Source: Rhizobiaceae bacterium
GTDB lineage: Bacteria; Pseudomonadota; Alphaproteobacteria; Rhizobiales; Rhizobiaceae
Length of the DNA: 64,000 bases
Reading direction: 5' to 3'
NCBI GenBank assembly: GCA_017643025.1
Contig: JAEPOG010000006.1
Location: forward strand, 62,001-126,000
Below the pieces are notes generated by a model, which saw only the letters and a program-made list of their open reading frames with translations, was not told the origin of the DNA and did not search any database. Below are positions 1-8,537 of this stretch, piece after piece (the stretch's first letter is position 1; the number at the start of each line of letters is the position of its first letter). The translations under genes and the position numbers were made by a program.

Positions 1-447
1 GTCTCGCGTATCCACGAGGAGCATTTCCTGCGCGTCGCCGTGGAGAGCGAGGTGGTGCGCCGCCTTGCCGAGAGCGGCAGTGCCGCCACCATCACCAAGA
101 TCAAGGGCCTCGTCAGGTTGCAGGAGGCGCTGGTCAACGACGTCGACCAGGCGGACCTGTTCAAGCAGCTCGACGAAGCCTTCCATGAGGCGCTGTTCGA
201 AGGCGTTGGGCAGCTGAACCTGCACCGGCATATCGTCGCGCGTTCCGGCCACATGGCACGCGTGCGCACGCTCGATCTGCCCAAGAAGGGCAAGATGCGC
301 GCCGTGCTCGACGGCCATCAGCTGATTGTCGATGCGATCGGCGCTGCCGACGGGCTCGCCGCCGCTGCCGCCATGCGCAAGCATTTATCTGGAACGATCG
401 AGCGACTGCCCGCTTTGCGCGACGAGCAGCCCGACTATTTTTCCTGA
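1..447 (+). CDS. GntR-family transcriptional regulator, FCD domain (5' truncated)
   Basis: The reading frame is open from base 1 and ends with TGA at 445-447, so the N-terminal winged-helix DNA-binding half lies outside the window. The visible 148 residues are all helical and resemble the FCD ligand-binding domain of FadR/GntR regulators: an LDEAFHEAL segment, later an H-x3-H pair, then a final DGHQLIVDAI segment and an A-x-A-AMRKHL end, the usual metal and effector pocket pattern. Target genes and effector cannot be told from here. A GTG at 40 is an internal codon, not the start. A perfect 7-bp stem (456-472) follows the stop but has no T-run. Confidence 0.8.
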   Translation, partial: VSRIHEEHFLRVAVESEVVRRLAESGSAATITKIKGLVRLQEALVNDVDQADLFKQLDEAFHEALFEGVGQLNLHRHIVARSGHMARVRTLDLPKKGKMRAVLDGHQLIVDAIGAADGLAAAAAMRKHLSGTIERLPALRDEQPDYFS

Positions 448-544
448 GGGTGGATCGAACCCGAAGGGTTCGCAAGCGCGACCGCGCGTCAGGCCGCGCT
501 ATCGCAGGCCGAGCGACGCGAGGAATGGCCGTGAGACAGAAAAG

Positions 545-620
<76 letters not shown>

Positions 621-634
621 GCCGTGAGCCAGCC

Positions 635-662
635 GTTTAGGCCGTTCGCGCCCGCCCCGCAA
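635..662 (-). promoter_or_regulatory. candidate promoter of tRNA-Val
   Basis: On the minus strand TTGCGG, preceded by C, is followed after 16 bases by CTAAAC and then a GC-rich stretch before the tRNA. This resembles the rhizobial housekeeping pattern CTTGAC-N17-CTATAT only loosely. Position fits a start a few bases before the mature 5' end. Confidence 0.4.
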
Positions 663-677
663 GCAAAAAACCGGCTT

Positions 678-701
678 GCGCAGCTTCGACCTGAGCTGCG
701 C
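678..701. repeat. 8-bp inverted repeat between divergent tRNA genes
   Basis: GCGCAGCT and AGCTGCGC are separated by 8 bases, roughly midway between the two tRNA promoters. It could be a hairpin or a shared binding site. It has no T-run at the base of the stem. The rest of 621-839 shows only the two candidate promoters. Confidence 0.4.
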
Positions 702-768
702 TTGCATCAATTGCCGGCTAGCCCGCCAGCGCCGCGAGGCGCGGTTGAAAAGCGGGCCTGCGCGGTGC

Positions 769-796
769 TTGACAGTACAGGGGGAACCGCCTAATT
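769..796 (+). promoter_or_regulatory. promoter of tRNA-Asp
   Basis: CTTGACA (TTGACA at 769-774), a 16-base spacer, then CTAATT at 791-796. This matches the alphaproteobacterial sigma-70 form well. Transcription would begin near 803, about 37 bases before the mature tRNA-Asp end. Confidence 0.65.
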
Positions 797-839
797 CACC
801 GCGACGTTCGCGGCCCGGATTTCCGGTTTCGCAACATGC

Positions 840-916
840 GCGGGTGTAGCTCAGTCGGTTAGAGTGCCGGCCTGTCACGCCGGAGGTCGCGGGTTCGAGC
901 CCCGTCACTCGCGCCA
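840..916 (+). tRNA. tRNA-Asp (anticodon GTC)
   Basis: Cloverleaf with acceptor GCGGGTG paired to CACTCGC (one G-U pair), anticodon stem CCGGC/GCCGG around CTGTCAC giving anticodon GTC, T loop TTCGAGC, discriminator G and encoded CCA (914-916). Confidence 0.95.
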
Positions 917-1018
917 TTTCTCTCTAGTACATCATCTGTATGGTTGCGCCGCTGGCCGGCGCGGACGATTGTTCGCGAGCACGGCGGGTGCGTCGTCGTG
1001 GCACAGGGGAGGGCGCGC

Positions 1019-1903
1019 ATGCGCATAGCGTTCATTGGATTCGGGGAGGCCGGGCGGGCTTTCGCTGCCAGTCTGCGCAATCGGAACCTGAGCATATCAG
1101 CCTATGATGTTCAGTTTGGCGGACCTGACGACGCCGCGTTCAGGGTGGCTGCACACGAACGCAATGTGAAGCTGGCCGACAGTGCTGAGGCGGCCGTCGC
1201 CGACGCGGACTGGGTGTTCTCCGCCGTCACCGCTGCCGACAGCCTGGAGGCGGCGCGCTCCGTGTCGGAGGTGCTCAAGCCAGGTCAGGTGTATTTCGAC
1301 ATCAATTCTGTCTCGGCGGGTCGCAAGAAGGAAACTGCGGCGCTGCTCGGCCCATCGGGCGCAACCTATGTCGATGTCGCTGTGATGGCCCCGGTCGATT
1401 CCCGCGGGCATCAGACTCCGCTGCTGGTGGCTGGCCCTGTCGAAGGCGAAATTGCCGCGGGATTGTCGCGACTCGGCTTCGGCTTCGAACTGGTCGGAAA
1501 AGAGATCGGCGGCGCGACCGCGATCAAAATGGTGCGCAGCCTGTTCGTCAAAGGGCTGGAAGCGATCACCGTGCAGGCCCTGCTGGCGGCAGACGCCGCG
1601 GGCTGCTTTGACAATGTGTACGCCTCGCTTTCCGGATCCTACCCGAAGCTAGGCTGGCCTGAATTCCCAACCTACAATTTCGAACGGGTCACGCGCCATG
1701 GCCTGCGCCGCGCCGCCGAGATGCGCGAATGCGCCGCTTCGATGAAGGAACTGGGCTTTCCGGCCGGTTTCGCGCTTGCCGACGCCATCGCCGACCTGCA
1801 GCAGGAAATAGGCTCGCTCGGCATACGGTTGGACCCCGGTGATGATCTCACCGATGCGCTGGCAACCGTCGGCCGTATGCGTGCCGCTGCGTCATCTTCA
1901 TAA
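1019..1903 (+). CDS. NAD(P)-dependent dehydrogenase of the 3-hydroxyisobutyrate / 6-phosphogluconate type (DUF1932 C-terminus)
   Basis: The protein (294 aa) opens with a Rossmann nucleotide-binding strand and loop, IAFIGFGEAGRAF. Its middle has GGATAIKMVRS, where the Lys occupies the catalytic position of beta-hydroxyacid dehydrogenases. The C-terminal helical part resembles the DUF1932 domain. A GTG further upstream at 944 keeps the frame open, but ATG 1019 is chosen because AGGGGAGG precedes it at normal spacing and the Rossmann strand begins right after it. Substrate is unknown. It stands alone between tRNA-Asp and the nuo operon. Confidence 0.85.
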   Translation: MRIAFIGFGEAGRAFAASLRNRNLSISAYDVQFGGPDDAAFRVAAHERNVKLADSAEAAVADADWVFSAVTAADSLEAARSVSEVLKPGQVYFDINSVSAGRKKETAALLGPSGATYVDVAVMAPVDSRGHQTPLLVAGPVEGEIAAGLSRLGFGFELVGKEIGGATAIKMVRSLFVKGLEAITVQALLAADAAGCFDNVYASLSGSYPKLGWPEFPTYNFERVTRHGLRRAAEMRECAASMKELGFPAGFALADAIADLQQEIGSLGIRLDPGDDLTDALATVGRMRAAASSS

Positions 1904-1977
1904 GTGCAGTCACAATCTGCCAGATCGCTGTGTCTGGTGGCCATCAGAACCAAGGTTTGACTTGCTTCAACGGGGCC

Positions 1978-2005
1978 GCTGCGTTAACCCTCGCCGCAAC
2001 GCAGC
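1978..2005. repeat. 8-bp inverted repeat upstream of nuoA
   Basis: GCTGCGTT and AACGCAGC are separated by 12 bases, about 100 bases before the nuoA start. A TTGACT at 1957-1962 just before it could be a -35 element, but I see no convincing -10. The function, operator or leader hairpin, is unknown. Confidence 0.35.
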
Positions 2006-2107
2006 ATTGCCTCGGCGGGGGCTCGCCTGCCGGGAAAATAGGTCGCGGCGCACTTCCGTGACGTGATGCTATGGTCCGCTCGTCCCCGCGCCTCGGAAAG
2101 TCGAATC

Positions 2108-2473
2108 ATGGATGAACTCCTTCATTCCTATCTTCCGATCGTGATCTTCGTTGGCGTCGCTCTCGGCGTCTGTGTCGCACTCGTGGTGGCGCCCTTCATC
2201 GTCGCCTACCGCAATCCCGATCCGGAGAAGCTGTCGGCCTATGAGTGCGGCTTCAACGCCTTCGACGACGCCCGCATGAAGTTCGACATCCGCTTCTATC
2301 TGGTGGCGATCCTGTTCATCATTTTCGATCTCGAAGTTGCGTTCCTGTTTCCGTGGGCGGTGTCATTCTCGGAGGTCGGCTGGCTCGGTTTCTGGTCGAT
2401 GATGGTGTTCCTTGGAATCCTGACCATCGGCTTTATCTACGAATGGAAAAAGGGAGCGCTGGAATGGGATTGA
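2108..2473 (+). CDS. nuoA: NADH-quinone oxidoreductase subunit A
   Basis: This is a 121-aa membrane subunit of complex I with three hydrophobic segments (roughly residues 8-30, 62-85 and 92-112). It shows the family's conserved loop [12 protein letters not shown] and the acidic transmembrane segment [15 protein letters not shown]. NuoA lies at the junction of the membrane arm and the quinone chamber. The start is ATG 2108; an in-frame ATG at 2063 would add 15 atypical residues. First gene of the nuo run; its end overlaps nuoB. Confidence 0.97.
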   Translation: MDELLHSYLPIVIFVGVALGVCVALVVAPFIVAYRNPDPEKLSAYECGFNAFDDARMKFDIRFYLVAILFIIFDLEVAFLFPWAVSFSEVGWLGFWSMMVFLGILTIGFIYEWKKGALEWD

Positions 2474-3045
2474 ACGATCCTGACACCACACTCGTCGCGC
2501 CCCGGCCGAAAGGCATTATCGACCCGAATACCGGCAGGCCTGTCGGCGCCGACGATCCGATTTTCGCCGAGTTCAACAACGAGCTCTCGGACAAGGGCTT
2601 CGTGGTCACGTCGTCCGAGGCGCTGATTACCTGGGCCCGCACCGGCTCGCTGATGTGGATGACCTTCGGTCTTGCATGTTGCGCCGTCGAGATGATGCAC
2701 ATGTCGATGCCGCGTTATGACGCCGAGCGCTTCGGTATTGCGCCGCGCGCCTCTCCGCGCCAGTCGGACGTGATGATCGTCGCCGGCACGCTGACCAACA
2801 AGATGGCGCCGGCCCTGCGCAAGGTCTACGACCAGATGCCTGAGCCGCGCTACGTCATCTCCATGGGCTCCTGCGCCAATGGCGGCGGCTACTACCACTA
2901 TTCCTATGCGGTGGTGCGCGGCTGCGACCGCGTGGTGCCGGTCGATATCTATGTGCCTGGCTGTCCGCCGACCGCCGAGGCGCTGCTTTACGGCGTACTG
3001 CTTCTGCAGAAGAAGATCCGCCGCACCGGCACGATCGAGCGGTAG
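2464..3045 (+). CDS. nuoB: NADH-quinone oxidoreductase subunit B
   Basis: NuoB (193 aa) carries the terminal 4Fe-4S cluster N2 of complex I, next to the quinone site. The cluster ligands are visible as the tandem Cys72-Cys73 of CCAVEM, Cys137 in [10 protein letters not shown] and Cys167 in [11 protein letters not shown]. The frame stays open far upstream through nuoA, but ATG 2464 overlaps the nuoA stop and gives the usual N-terminus, so translation is probably coupled. The stop is followed by nuoC after 6 bases. Confidence 0.97.
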   Translation: MGLNDPDTTLVAPRPKGIIDPNTGRPVGADDPIFAEFNNELSDKGFVVTSSEALITWARTGSLMWMTFGLACCAVEMMHMSMPRYDAERFGIAPRASPRQSDVMIVAGTLTNKMAPALRKVYDQMPEPRYVISMGSCANGGGYYHYSYAVVRGCDRVVPVDIYVPGCPPTAEALLYGVLLLQKKIRRTGTIER

Positions 3046-3051
3046 GCGCGC

Positions 3052-3657
3052 ATGGCCGACGAAGCTCTCAAAGACCTTGCCGCCTATGTCGAGGAAAAGC
3101 TGGGCGGCCGCGTTCAGGAAACGGCTGTTGCCTTCGGCGAGCTGACGCTGGAGGTGGATGCCGGCGAGATCGTCGACGTGCTGACCTTTCTGCGCGACGA
3201 CGTGCAGTGCCAGTTCGTCTCTTTCATCGACCTGTCCGGCGTCGACTATCCGTCGCGCGCCAAGCGCTTCGACGTCGTTTATCACCTGATGTCGCCGCGC
3301 CAGAACCAGCGCATTCGGGTGAGGGTAACGACCGACGAGGATACGCCGGTTCCTTCCGTGACCGGTGTTTTCCCCGGCGCCGACTGGTTCGAGCGCGAGG
3401 CCTACGACCTCTACGGCATCCTGTTCACCGGCCATCCCGATCTGCGCCGCCTGCTCACCGACTACGGTTTCGAGGGGCATCCGATGCGCAAGGATTTCCC
3501 GCTCACCGGTTATGTCGAGGTGCGCTACGACGACGAGCTGAAGCGCGTCGTCTACCAGCCGGTTGAGCTCAAGCAGGAATTCCGCAATTTCGATTTCCTC
3601 TCGCCGTGGGAAGGCACCGACTACGTGCTGCCGGGCGATGAAAAGGCGAAGCAGTGA
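3052..3657 (+). CDS. nuoC: NADH-quinone oxidoreductase subunit C
   Basis: This 201-aa hydrophilic subunit of the peripheral arm (30-kDa subunit family) has the hallmark stretch ending in [18 protein letters not shown] and then the [20 protein letters not shown] block. It is separate from NuoD, as in most alphaproteobacteria; gammaproteobacteria fuse the two. Its TGA overlaps the GTG start of nuoD (GTGA). Confidence 0.97.
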   Translation: MADEALKDLAAYVEEKLGGRVQETAVAFGELTLEVDAGEIVDVLTFLRDDVQCQFVSFIDLSGVDYPSRAKRFDVVYHLMSPRQNQRIRVRVTTDEDTPVPSVTGVFPGADWFEREAYDLYGILFTGHPDLRRLLTDYGFEGHPMRKDFPLTGYVEVRYDDELKRVVYQPVELKQEFRNFDFLSPWEGTDYVLPGDEKAKQ

Positions 3658-4844
3658 CCGAACACAACGTCCGCAATTTCAACATCAACTTCGGGCCGCA
3701 ACACCCTGCGGCGCATGGTGTTTTGCGCCTCGTGCTTGAGCTCGACGGCGAAGTGGTCGAGCGTGTCGATCCGCATATCGGCCTGCTCCATCGCGGCACT
3801 GAAAAGCTGATCGAGCACAAGACCTATCTGCAGGCGATCCCCTATTTCGACCGGCTCGACTACGTCGCGCCGATGAACCAGGAGCACGCCTTCGCGCTTG
3901 CCGTCGAGCGGCTGCTCGCCATCGAGGTGCCGAAGCGCGGCCAGCTGATCCGCGTCCTGTTCTGCGAGATCGGCCGCATCCTCAACCATCTGCTCAACAT
4001 CACCACGCAGGCGCTCGACGTCGGCGCGCTCACCCCGCCGCTCTGGGGTTTCGAGGAGCGCGAGAAGCTGATGGTGTTCTATGAGCGGGCCTGCGGCGCG
4101 CGCATGCACGCGGCCTATTTCCGGCCGGGCGGCGTCCATCAGGACATCCCGGAAAAGCTGGTTGAGGATATCGGCAAGTGGATCGATCCGTTCCTGAAGA
4201 CGGTCGACGATCTCGACAGCCTCCTCACAGGCAATCGCATCTTCAAACAGCGCAATGTCGACATCGGCGTTGTTTCGCTCGACGATGCGTGGGCCTGGGG
4301 TTTTTCCGGCGTCATGGTGCGCGGATCGGGCGCGGCGTGGGATTTGCGCAAGTCGCAGCCCTATGAGTGCTACCGCGAGATGGAGTTCGACATCCCCATC
4401 GGCAAGAACGGCGACTGCTACGACCGTTACCTGATCCGCATGGAAGAGATGCGCCAATCGGCCGCGATCATGCGCCAGTGCGTCGAGCGGCTGCTTGGCA
4501 AGGAAAAGATCGGCCCGGTGTCCAACACCAACGCCAAGATTGTACCGCCGAAGCGCGGCGAGATGAAACGCTCGATGGAAGCGCTCATCCACCACTTCAA
4601 GCTCTACACCGAGGGCTACCACGTGCCCGAGGGCGAGGTGTATGCCGCTGTCGAGGCGCCGAAAGGCGAGTTCGGCGTCTATCTCGTGTCCGACGGAACC
4701 AACAAGCCTTACCGCTGCAAGCTGCGCGCGCCGGGCTTCGCGCATCTTCAGGCGATGGACTTCCTGTGCCGCAAGCACATGCTTGCCGACGTAACGGCCA
4801 TTCTCGGCTCCCTCGATATCGTGTTTGGAGAGGTCGACCGCTAA
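3654..4844 (+). CDS. nuoD: NADH-quinone oxidoreductase subunit D
   Basis: NuoD (396 aa; 49-kDa subunit family) forms the quinone-binding cavity with NuoB. It begins with the conserved strand [18 protein letters not shown], contains the HRGTEKL loop and ends with the family's FGEVDR. The start is GTG at 3654, overlapping the nuoC stop, which implies translational coupling. Length is standard. Confidence 0.97.
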   Translation: MTEHNVRNFNINFGPQHPAAHGVLRLVLELDGEVVERVDPHIGLLHRGTEKLIEHKTYLQAIPYFDRLDYVAPMNQEHAFALAVERLLAIEVPKRGQLIRVLFCEIGRILNHLLNITTQALDVGALTPPLWGFEEREKLMVFYERACGARMHAAYFRPGGVHQDIPEKLVEDIGKWIDPFLKTVDDLDSLLTGNRIFKQRNVDIGVVSLDDAWAWGFSGVMVRGSGAAWDLRKSQPYECYREMEFDIPIGKNGDCYDRYLIRMEEMRQSAAIMRQCVERLLGKEKIGPVSNTNAKIVPPKRGEMKRSMEALIHHFKLYTEGYHVPEGEVYAAVEAPKGEFGVYLVSDGTNKPYRCKLRAPGFAHLQAMDFLCRKHMLADVTAILGSLDIVFGEVDR

Positions 4845-4846
4845 CG

Positions 4847-6028
4847 ATGAGTGTCCGCCGCCTTGCAGAGCCAGCCCTTCAGCCAGCCAGCTTCGCCTTC
4901 AACCGGGCGAACGCGGCATGGGCCAAGCAGACGATCCGCAAATACCCCGCCGGACGGCAGCAGTCTGCGGTGATCCCGCTTCTTATGCGGGCGCAAGAGC
5001 AGGAAGGCTGGGTCACGCAGGCCGCGATCGAGCACGTCGCCGAAATGCTCGACATGCCGCTGATCCGCGTGCTCGAGGTGGCGACCTTCTACACGCAGTA
5101 CCAGCTGAAGCCGGTCGGCACGAAGGCGCACATTCAGGTCTGTGGCACGACGCCCTGCATGCTGCGCGGCGCCGGCGAGCTGATCGATGCCTGCAAGAAG
5201 AAGATCAACCCCGAGCCCTTCGTGACCAACGAGGCCGGCACGCTTTCGTGGGAGGAGGTCGAGTGCCTCGGCGCCTGCGTGAACGCGCCGATGGTCATGA
5301 TCTTCAAGGACACCTACGAGGATCTCACGGCGGAGCGGCTGGAAGAAATCATAGATGCGTTCGAAGCCGGCAAAGGCGATTCGATTACACCCGGTCCGCA
5401 GATCGACCGCGTCGTATCCGCGCCGCAGGGCGGCCTGACCTCGCTGACCGACGAAAAGGCAGTACTCAAGTCGGGTCGCGGAAAGCCCACGGCCAAGAGC
5501 GCAGCGGCCACCGGAACGCAGGTTCCGCCATCGCGTGCCGCCAAGCCGAAGACCGATGCAATCGAGACTTCGCCTGCGATCAAGTCGCCCTCGAAGGCGA
5601 AATCGACCGCCAACGGCGAGAAGCGTGAGAGCGTTGCCGCCCCGTCTCATGACAGGAAGCGCGCCGACCGGGCAGATCCCGAAGCCGAGGGTGTCGACAA
5701 GCCGCGCTCCCATTCGGGCGGCAAGCCCGCCGCGCGCGGGGCCGGAAGCGATGCCGGCAAGCCTACGGCAATCGAAAAACCGGCGAAACCGGACGATCTC
5801 AAGCTGATCTCAGGTGTCGGCCCGAAACTCGAAAACACGCTGCATTCGCTTGGCATCTACACCTACGCACAGGTGGCCGCCTGGACGAAGGCCGAGCGCG
5901 AGTGGGTCGACGGCTATCTGAAGTTCCGTGGCCGCATCGACCGCGACGACTGGGTCAAACAGGCCAAGGCCCTCGCAAAGGGCGGCGAGGCCGAATATGT
6001 CCGCGTCTTTGGCAAGAAGCCGCGTTGA
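4847..6028 (+). CDS. nuoE: NADH-quinone oxidoreductase subunit E with C-terminal extension
   Basis: Residues 1-175 are a normal NuoE (24-kDa) subunit with the 2Fe-2S ligands Cys99, Cys104, Cys140 and Cys144 (CGTTPC and CLGAC). The protein then continues to 393 aa: residues about 205-313 are low-complexity and rich in Lys, Ala, Ser and Pro, and residues about 314-380 form a helix-hairpin-helix-like module beginning [15 protein letters not shown]. The same module ends the protein encoded at 7345, downstream of nuoF. Typical NuoE proteins stop near 170 aa. The start is ATG 4847, two bases after the nuoD stop. Confidence 0.95.
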   Translation: MSVRRLAEPALQPASFAFNRANAAWAKQTIRKYPAGRQQSAVIPLLMRAQEQEGWVTQAAIEHVAEMLDMPLIRVLEVATFYTQYQLKPVGTKAHIQVCGTTPCMLRGAGELIDACKKKINPEPFVTNEAGTLSWEEVECLGACVNAPMVMIFKDTYEDLTAERLEEIIDAFEAGKGDSITPGPQIDRVVSAPQGGLTSLTDEKAVLKSGRGKPTAKSAAATGTQVPPSRAAKPKTDAIETSPAIKSPSKAKSTANGEKRESVAAPSHDRKRADRADPEAEGVDKPRSHSGGKPAARGAGSDAGKPTAIEKPAKPDDLKLISGVGPKLENTLHSLGIYTYAQVAAWTKAEREWVDGYLKFRGRIDRDDWVKQAKALAKGGEAEYVRVFGKKPR

Positions 6029-6038
6029 GGAGGTTGGG

Positions 6039-7340
6039 ATGCTTCAGGACAAGGACCGCATCTTCAACAACATCTACGGCCAGTTCGACCGGTCGCTGGC
6101 GGGTGCAATGCGCCGCGGCCACTGGGACAACACCAAGGCGCTGATCGACAAGGGCCGCGACTGGATCATCAACGAGATGAAGGCCTCGGGCCTGCGCGGG
6201 CGCGGCGGCGCGGGCTTCCCGACCGGCCTGAAATGGTCGTTCATGCCTAAGCAGTCCGAGCGGCCCTGCTATCTCGTCGTTAATGCGGACGAGTCCGAGC
6301 CAGGCACATGCAAGGACCGCGACATCATGCGCCACGACCCGCACACGCTGGTCGAGGGCTGTCTGGTCGCCGGCTTCGCCATGGGCGCGGAGGCTGCTTA
6401 CATCTATGTGCGCGGGGAGTTCATCCGCGAGCGCGAGGCGCTGCAGCGGGCCGTCGATGAGGCTTACGAAGCGAAGCTGATCGGCAAGAACAACAAGAAC
6501 GGCTACGACTTCGAGATCATCGTCCACCACGGCGCCGGCGCTTATATCTGCGGCGAGGAAACGGCGCTTCTGGAAAGCCTCGAAGGCAAGAAGGGCCAGC
6601 CGCGACTGAAGCCGCCATTCCCGGCCAATGTCGGCCTCTATGGCTGCCCTACCACAGTCAACAACGTGGAATCCATCGCCGTCGCGCCGACCATCCTGCG
6701 TCGTGGTGCGGCCTGGTTCTCGTCGTTCGGCCGCGACAACAACAAGGGCACCAAGCTGTTCTGCATCTCGGGCCATGTCGAGCAGCCCTGCACGGTCGAG
6801 GAGGCGATGTCGATCTCCTTCCGCGAGCTGATCGAGACGCATTGCGGCGGCATTCGCGGCGGCTGGGACAATCTGCTTGCGGTCATCCCGGGCGGCGCGT
6901 CCGTGCCGCTGGTTCCGGCGCACGAGATCATCGACACGCCGATGGACTTCGACGCGCTGCGCGACCTGAAATCCGGTCTCGGCACGGCGGCTGTGATCGT
7001 CATGGACAAGTCCACCGACATCGTGAAGGCGATCGCGCGTCTTTCCTATTTCTACAAGCACGAGAGCTGCGGCCAGTGCACGCCCTGCCGCGAGGGCACC
7101 GGCTGGATGTGGCGCGTCATGGAACGCCTCGTCGTCGGACAGGCGCAGAAGCGCGAGATCGACATGCTGCTCGACGTGACCAAGCAGGTCGAGGGTCACA
7201 CCATCTGCGCGCTGGGCGACGCCGCCGCATGGCCGATCCAGGGCCTGGTGCGCCATTTCCGGCCGGAGATCGAGCGCCGCATCGACGAGTTCACGCGCAA
7301 CGCCCACCGCGCTGAACCGGCGCTTGTGGCGGCGGAGTAG
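6039..7340 (+). CDS. nuoF: NADH-quinone oxidoreductase subunit F
   Basis: NuoF (433 aa; 51-kDa subunit) oxidises NADH through FMN. The nucleotide and FMN loop [10 protein letters not shown] is at residues 54-63. Cluster N3 ligands lie in SCGQCTPC near residues 344-350, and the fourth Cys is in HTICALGD near 390. ATG 6039 has a strong GAGGAGG ribosome site. The frame is open further upstream inside nuoE, but that extension is not NuoF-like. Confidence 0.97.
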   Translation: MLQDKDRIFNNIYGQFDRSLAGAMRRGHWDNTKALIDKGRDWIINEMKASGLRGRGGAGFPTGLKWSFMPKQSERPCYLVVNADESEPGTCKDRDIMRHDPHTLVEGCLVAGFAMGAEAAYIYVRGEFIREREALQRAVDEAYEAKLIGKNNKNGYDFEIIVHHGAGAYICGEETALLESLEGKKGQPRLKPPFPANVGLYGCPTTVNNVESIAVAPTILRRGAAWFSSFGRDNNKGTKLFCISGHVEQPCTVEEAMSISFRELIETHCGGIRGGWDNLLAVIPGGASVPLVPAHEIIDTPMDFDALRDLKSGLGTAAVIVMDKSTDIVKAIARLSYFYKHESCGQCTPCREGTGWMWRVMERLVVGQAQKREIDMLLDVTKQVEGHTICALGDAAAWPIQGLVRHFRPEIERRIDEFTRNAHRAEPALVAAE

Positions 7341-7344
7341 GCGC

Positions 7345-8034
7345 ATGACCGGAACCACCCCCCAGGACGAGCTTGTGCAAAGCCTGAGATCGCTTGAGGC
7401 GGAGTGGTCGCGCGCCGGGCGCAACCTGGCTGCTGTCATGCCCAAGGAGATGGCTGGCGCCTTCAATCTCATGGCGCATCCGGCCGCGATGATGAGCGCC
7501 TCGGCAATCGTCGGACTGGGTGCGGCCAGCCATGCCGCCGGCCTGTGGATGGGCGCATGGCTGGGTGCAGCCGAGAACATGCAGCGCATGATGGCGGCTC
7601 CACTGGGCGGACAGGCCTCTCGGCAGGCAGAGAAACGTGCCCGTGCGGCAGCCGATACGCTGATTGCCGATGCGAAATCGCTGGCCGACGAGGTGGTCAA
7701 GCCGGCCGGCAAGCACGCCGCTCGCGTGAAGCGGGCGACAAAGGGCGAACCTACGGAGGCAAAATCCGCACAGGTCGCGGCCAAGGACGGCTCCACGATG
7801 CCTGTCGCCATGCCGAAGCCTGCCAATCCCGATGACCTGAAGCAGATATCGGGCGTCGGCCCGAAGCTGGAGCAGGTGCTGAACAAGCTTGGCATCTGGA
7901 CCTACGGCCAGATCGCGGCGCTGACGCCGGCCGAGATCGACTGGATTGAGGATTATCTCTCGTTCAAGGGCCGCATCGGACGCGACGGCTGGCTCGATCA
8001 GGCGGTGAGGCTTGCGGCGGGGAGGGAGCCATGA
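7345..8034 (+). CDS. complex I-linked accessory protein with NuoE-type C-terminal module
   Basis: This 229-aa protein lies four bases after nuoF and overlaps the next gene by ATGA, so it is part of the nuo operon. The N-terminal 80 residues are helical with a hydrophobic stretch (about 48-75) and loosely recall phasins. Residues 85-160 are Ala/Lys-rich. Residues 161-229 match the C-terminal extension of NuoE, sharing [23 protein letters not shown] and GRI-RD-W elements. This suggests a role at complex I, but none is established from sequence. Such proteins are often labelled NADH-ubiquinone dehydrogenase in rhizobia without enzymatic evidence. Confidence 0.8.
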   Translation: MTGTTPQDELVQSLRSLEAEWSRAGRNLAAVMPKEMAGAFNLMAHPAAMMSASAIVGLGAASHAAGLWMGAWLGAAENMQRMMAAPLGGQASRQAEKRARAAADTLIADAKSLADEVVKPAGKHAARVKRATKGEPTEAKSAQVAAKDGSTMPVAMPKPANPDDLKQISGVGPKLEQVLNKLGIWTYGQIAALTPAEIDWIEDYLSFKGRIGRDGWLDQAVRLAAGREP

Positions 8035-8513
8035 CGGTGAAAGGTTCCGCGATGCAGTTGGCCGAGATCAACATCGCAAAACTGAAATACCCGCTGGACG
8101 ACCCGCGCGTGGCCGGGTTTGTGGATAATCTCGACCGGGTCAACGCGGTTGCCGACCGCATGGACGGCTTTGTCTGGCGGCTGCAGGACGAAAGCGGCGA
8201 CGCGACCGCAATCCGCGCCTTCGACGACCCGATGATGATCGTCAATATGAGCGTGTGGCGCGACGCCGAGAGCCTGGAACGCTTCGTCTGGAACACGGTC
8301 CACAAGCGCATATACGAGAAGCGGCAGGAGTGGTTCTCGCTGATGGAATCCCATCACTTCGCGATGTGGTGGGTTGAAGAGGGGCACGTCCCGACGCTGG
8401 AGGAAGCGCGCGAACGCCTCGACCATCTCGACCGCCACGGCGATACCGATTTTGCGTTCGGGTGGTCGCACCTGCCGCATATCAAGCTCTGGCAACAGGC
8501 GCGCTGCGCGTAA
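8031..8513 (+). CDS. DUF3291 domain protein in the nuo operon
   Basis: A 160-aa soluble protein whose pattern fits DUF3291, a dimeric alpha/beta-barrel family related in fold to small monooxygenases: LAEINIAKLKYPLDDPRV at the N-terminus, then VWRDAESLERFVW and a Trp/His-rich FAMWWVEEGHVPTLEEA. The start ATG 8031 overlaps the previous stop; ATG 8052 is an alternative. It lies 24 bases before nuoG. Its function, and any link to complex I, are unknown. Confidence 0.8.
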   Translation: MTVKGSAMQLAEINIAKLKYPLDDPRVAGFVDNLDRVNAVADRMDGFVWRLQDESGDATAIRAFDDPMMIVNMSVWRDAESLERFVWNTVHKRIYEKRQEWFSLMESHHFAMWWVEEGHVPTLEEARERLDHLDRHGDTDFAFGWSHLPHIKLWQQARCA

Positions 8514-8537
8514 TGGCGGCGCCGGGGACAATTTCGA

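Noticed and set aside
5955..7895. A 646-codon open frame on the minus strand opposite nuoF
   Set aside because: It lies antisense to a clear nuoF gene, has a biased low-complexity composition and no recognisable domain. Such frames are common opposite high-GC genes.
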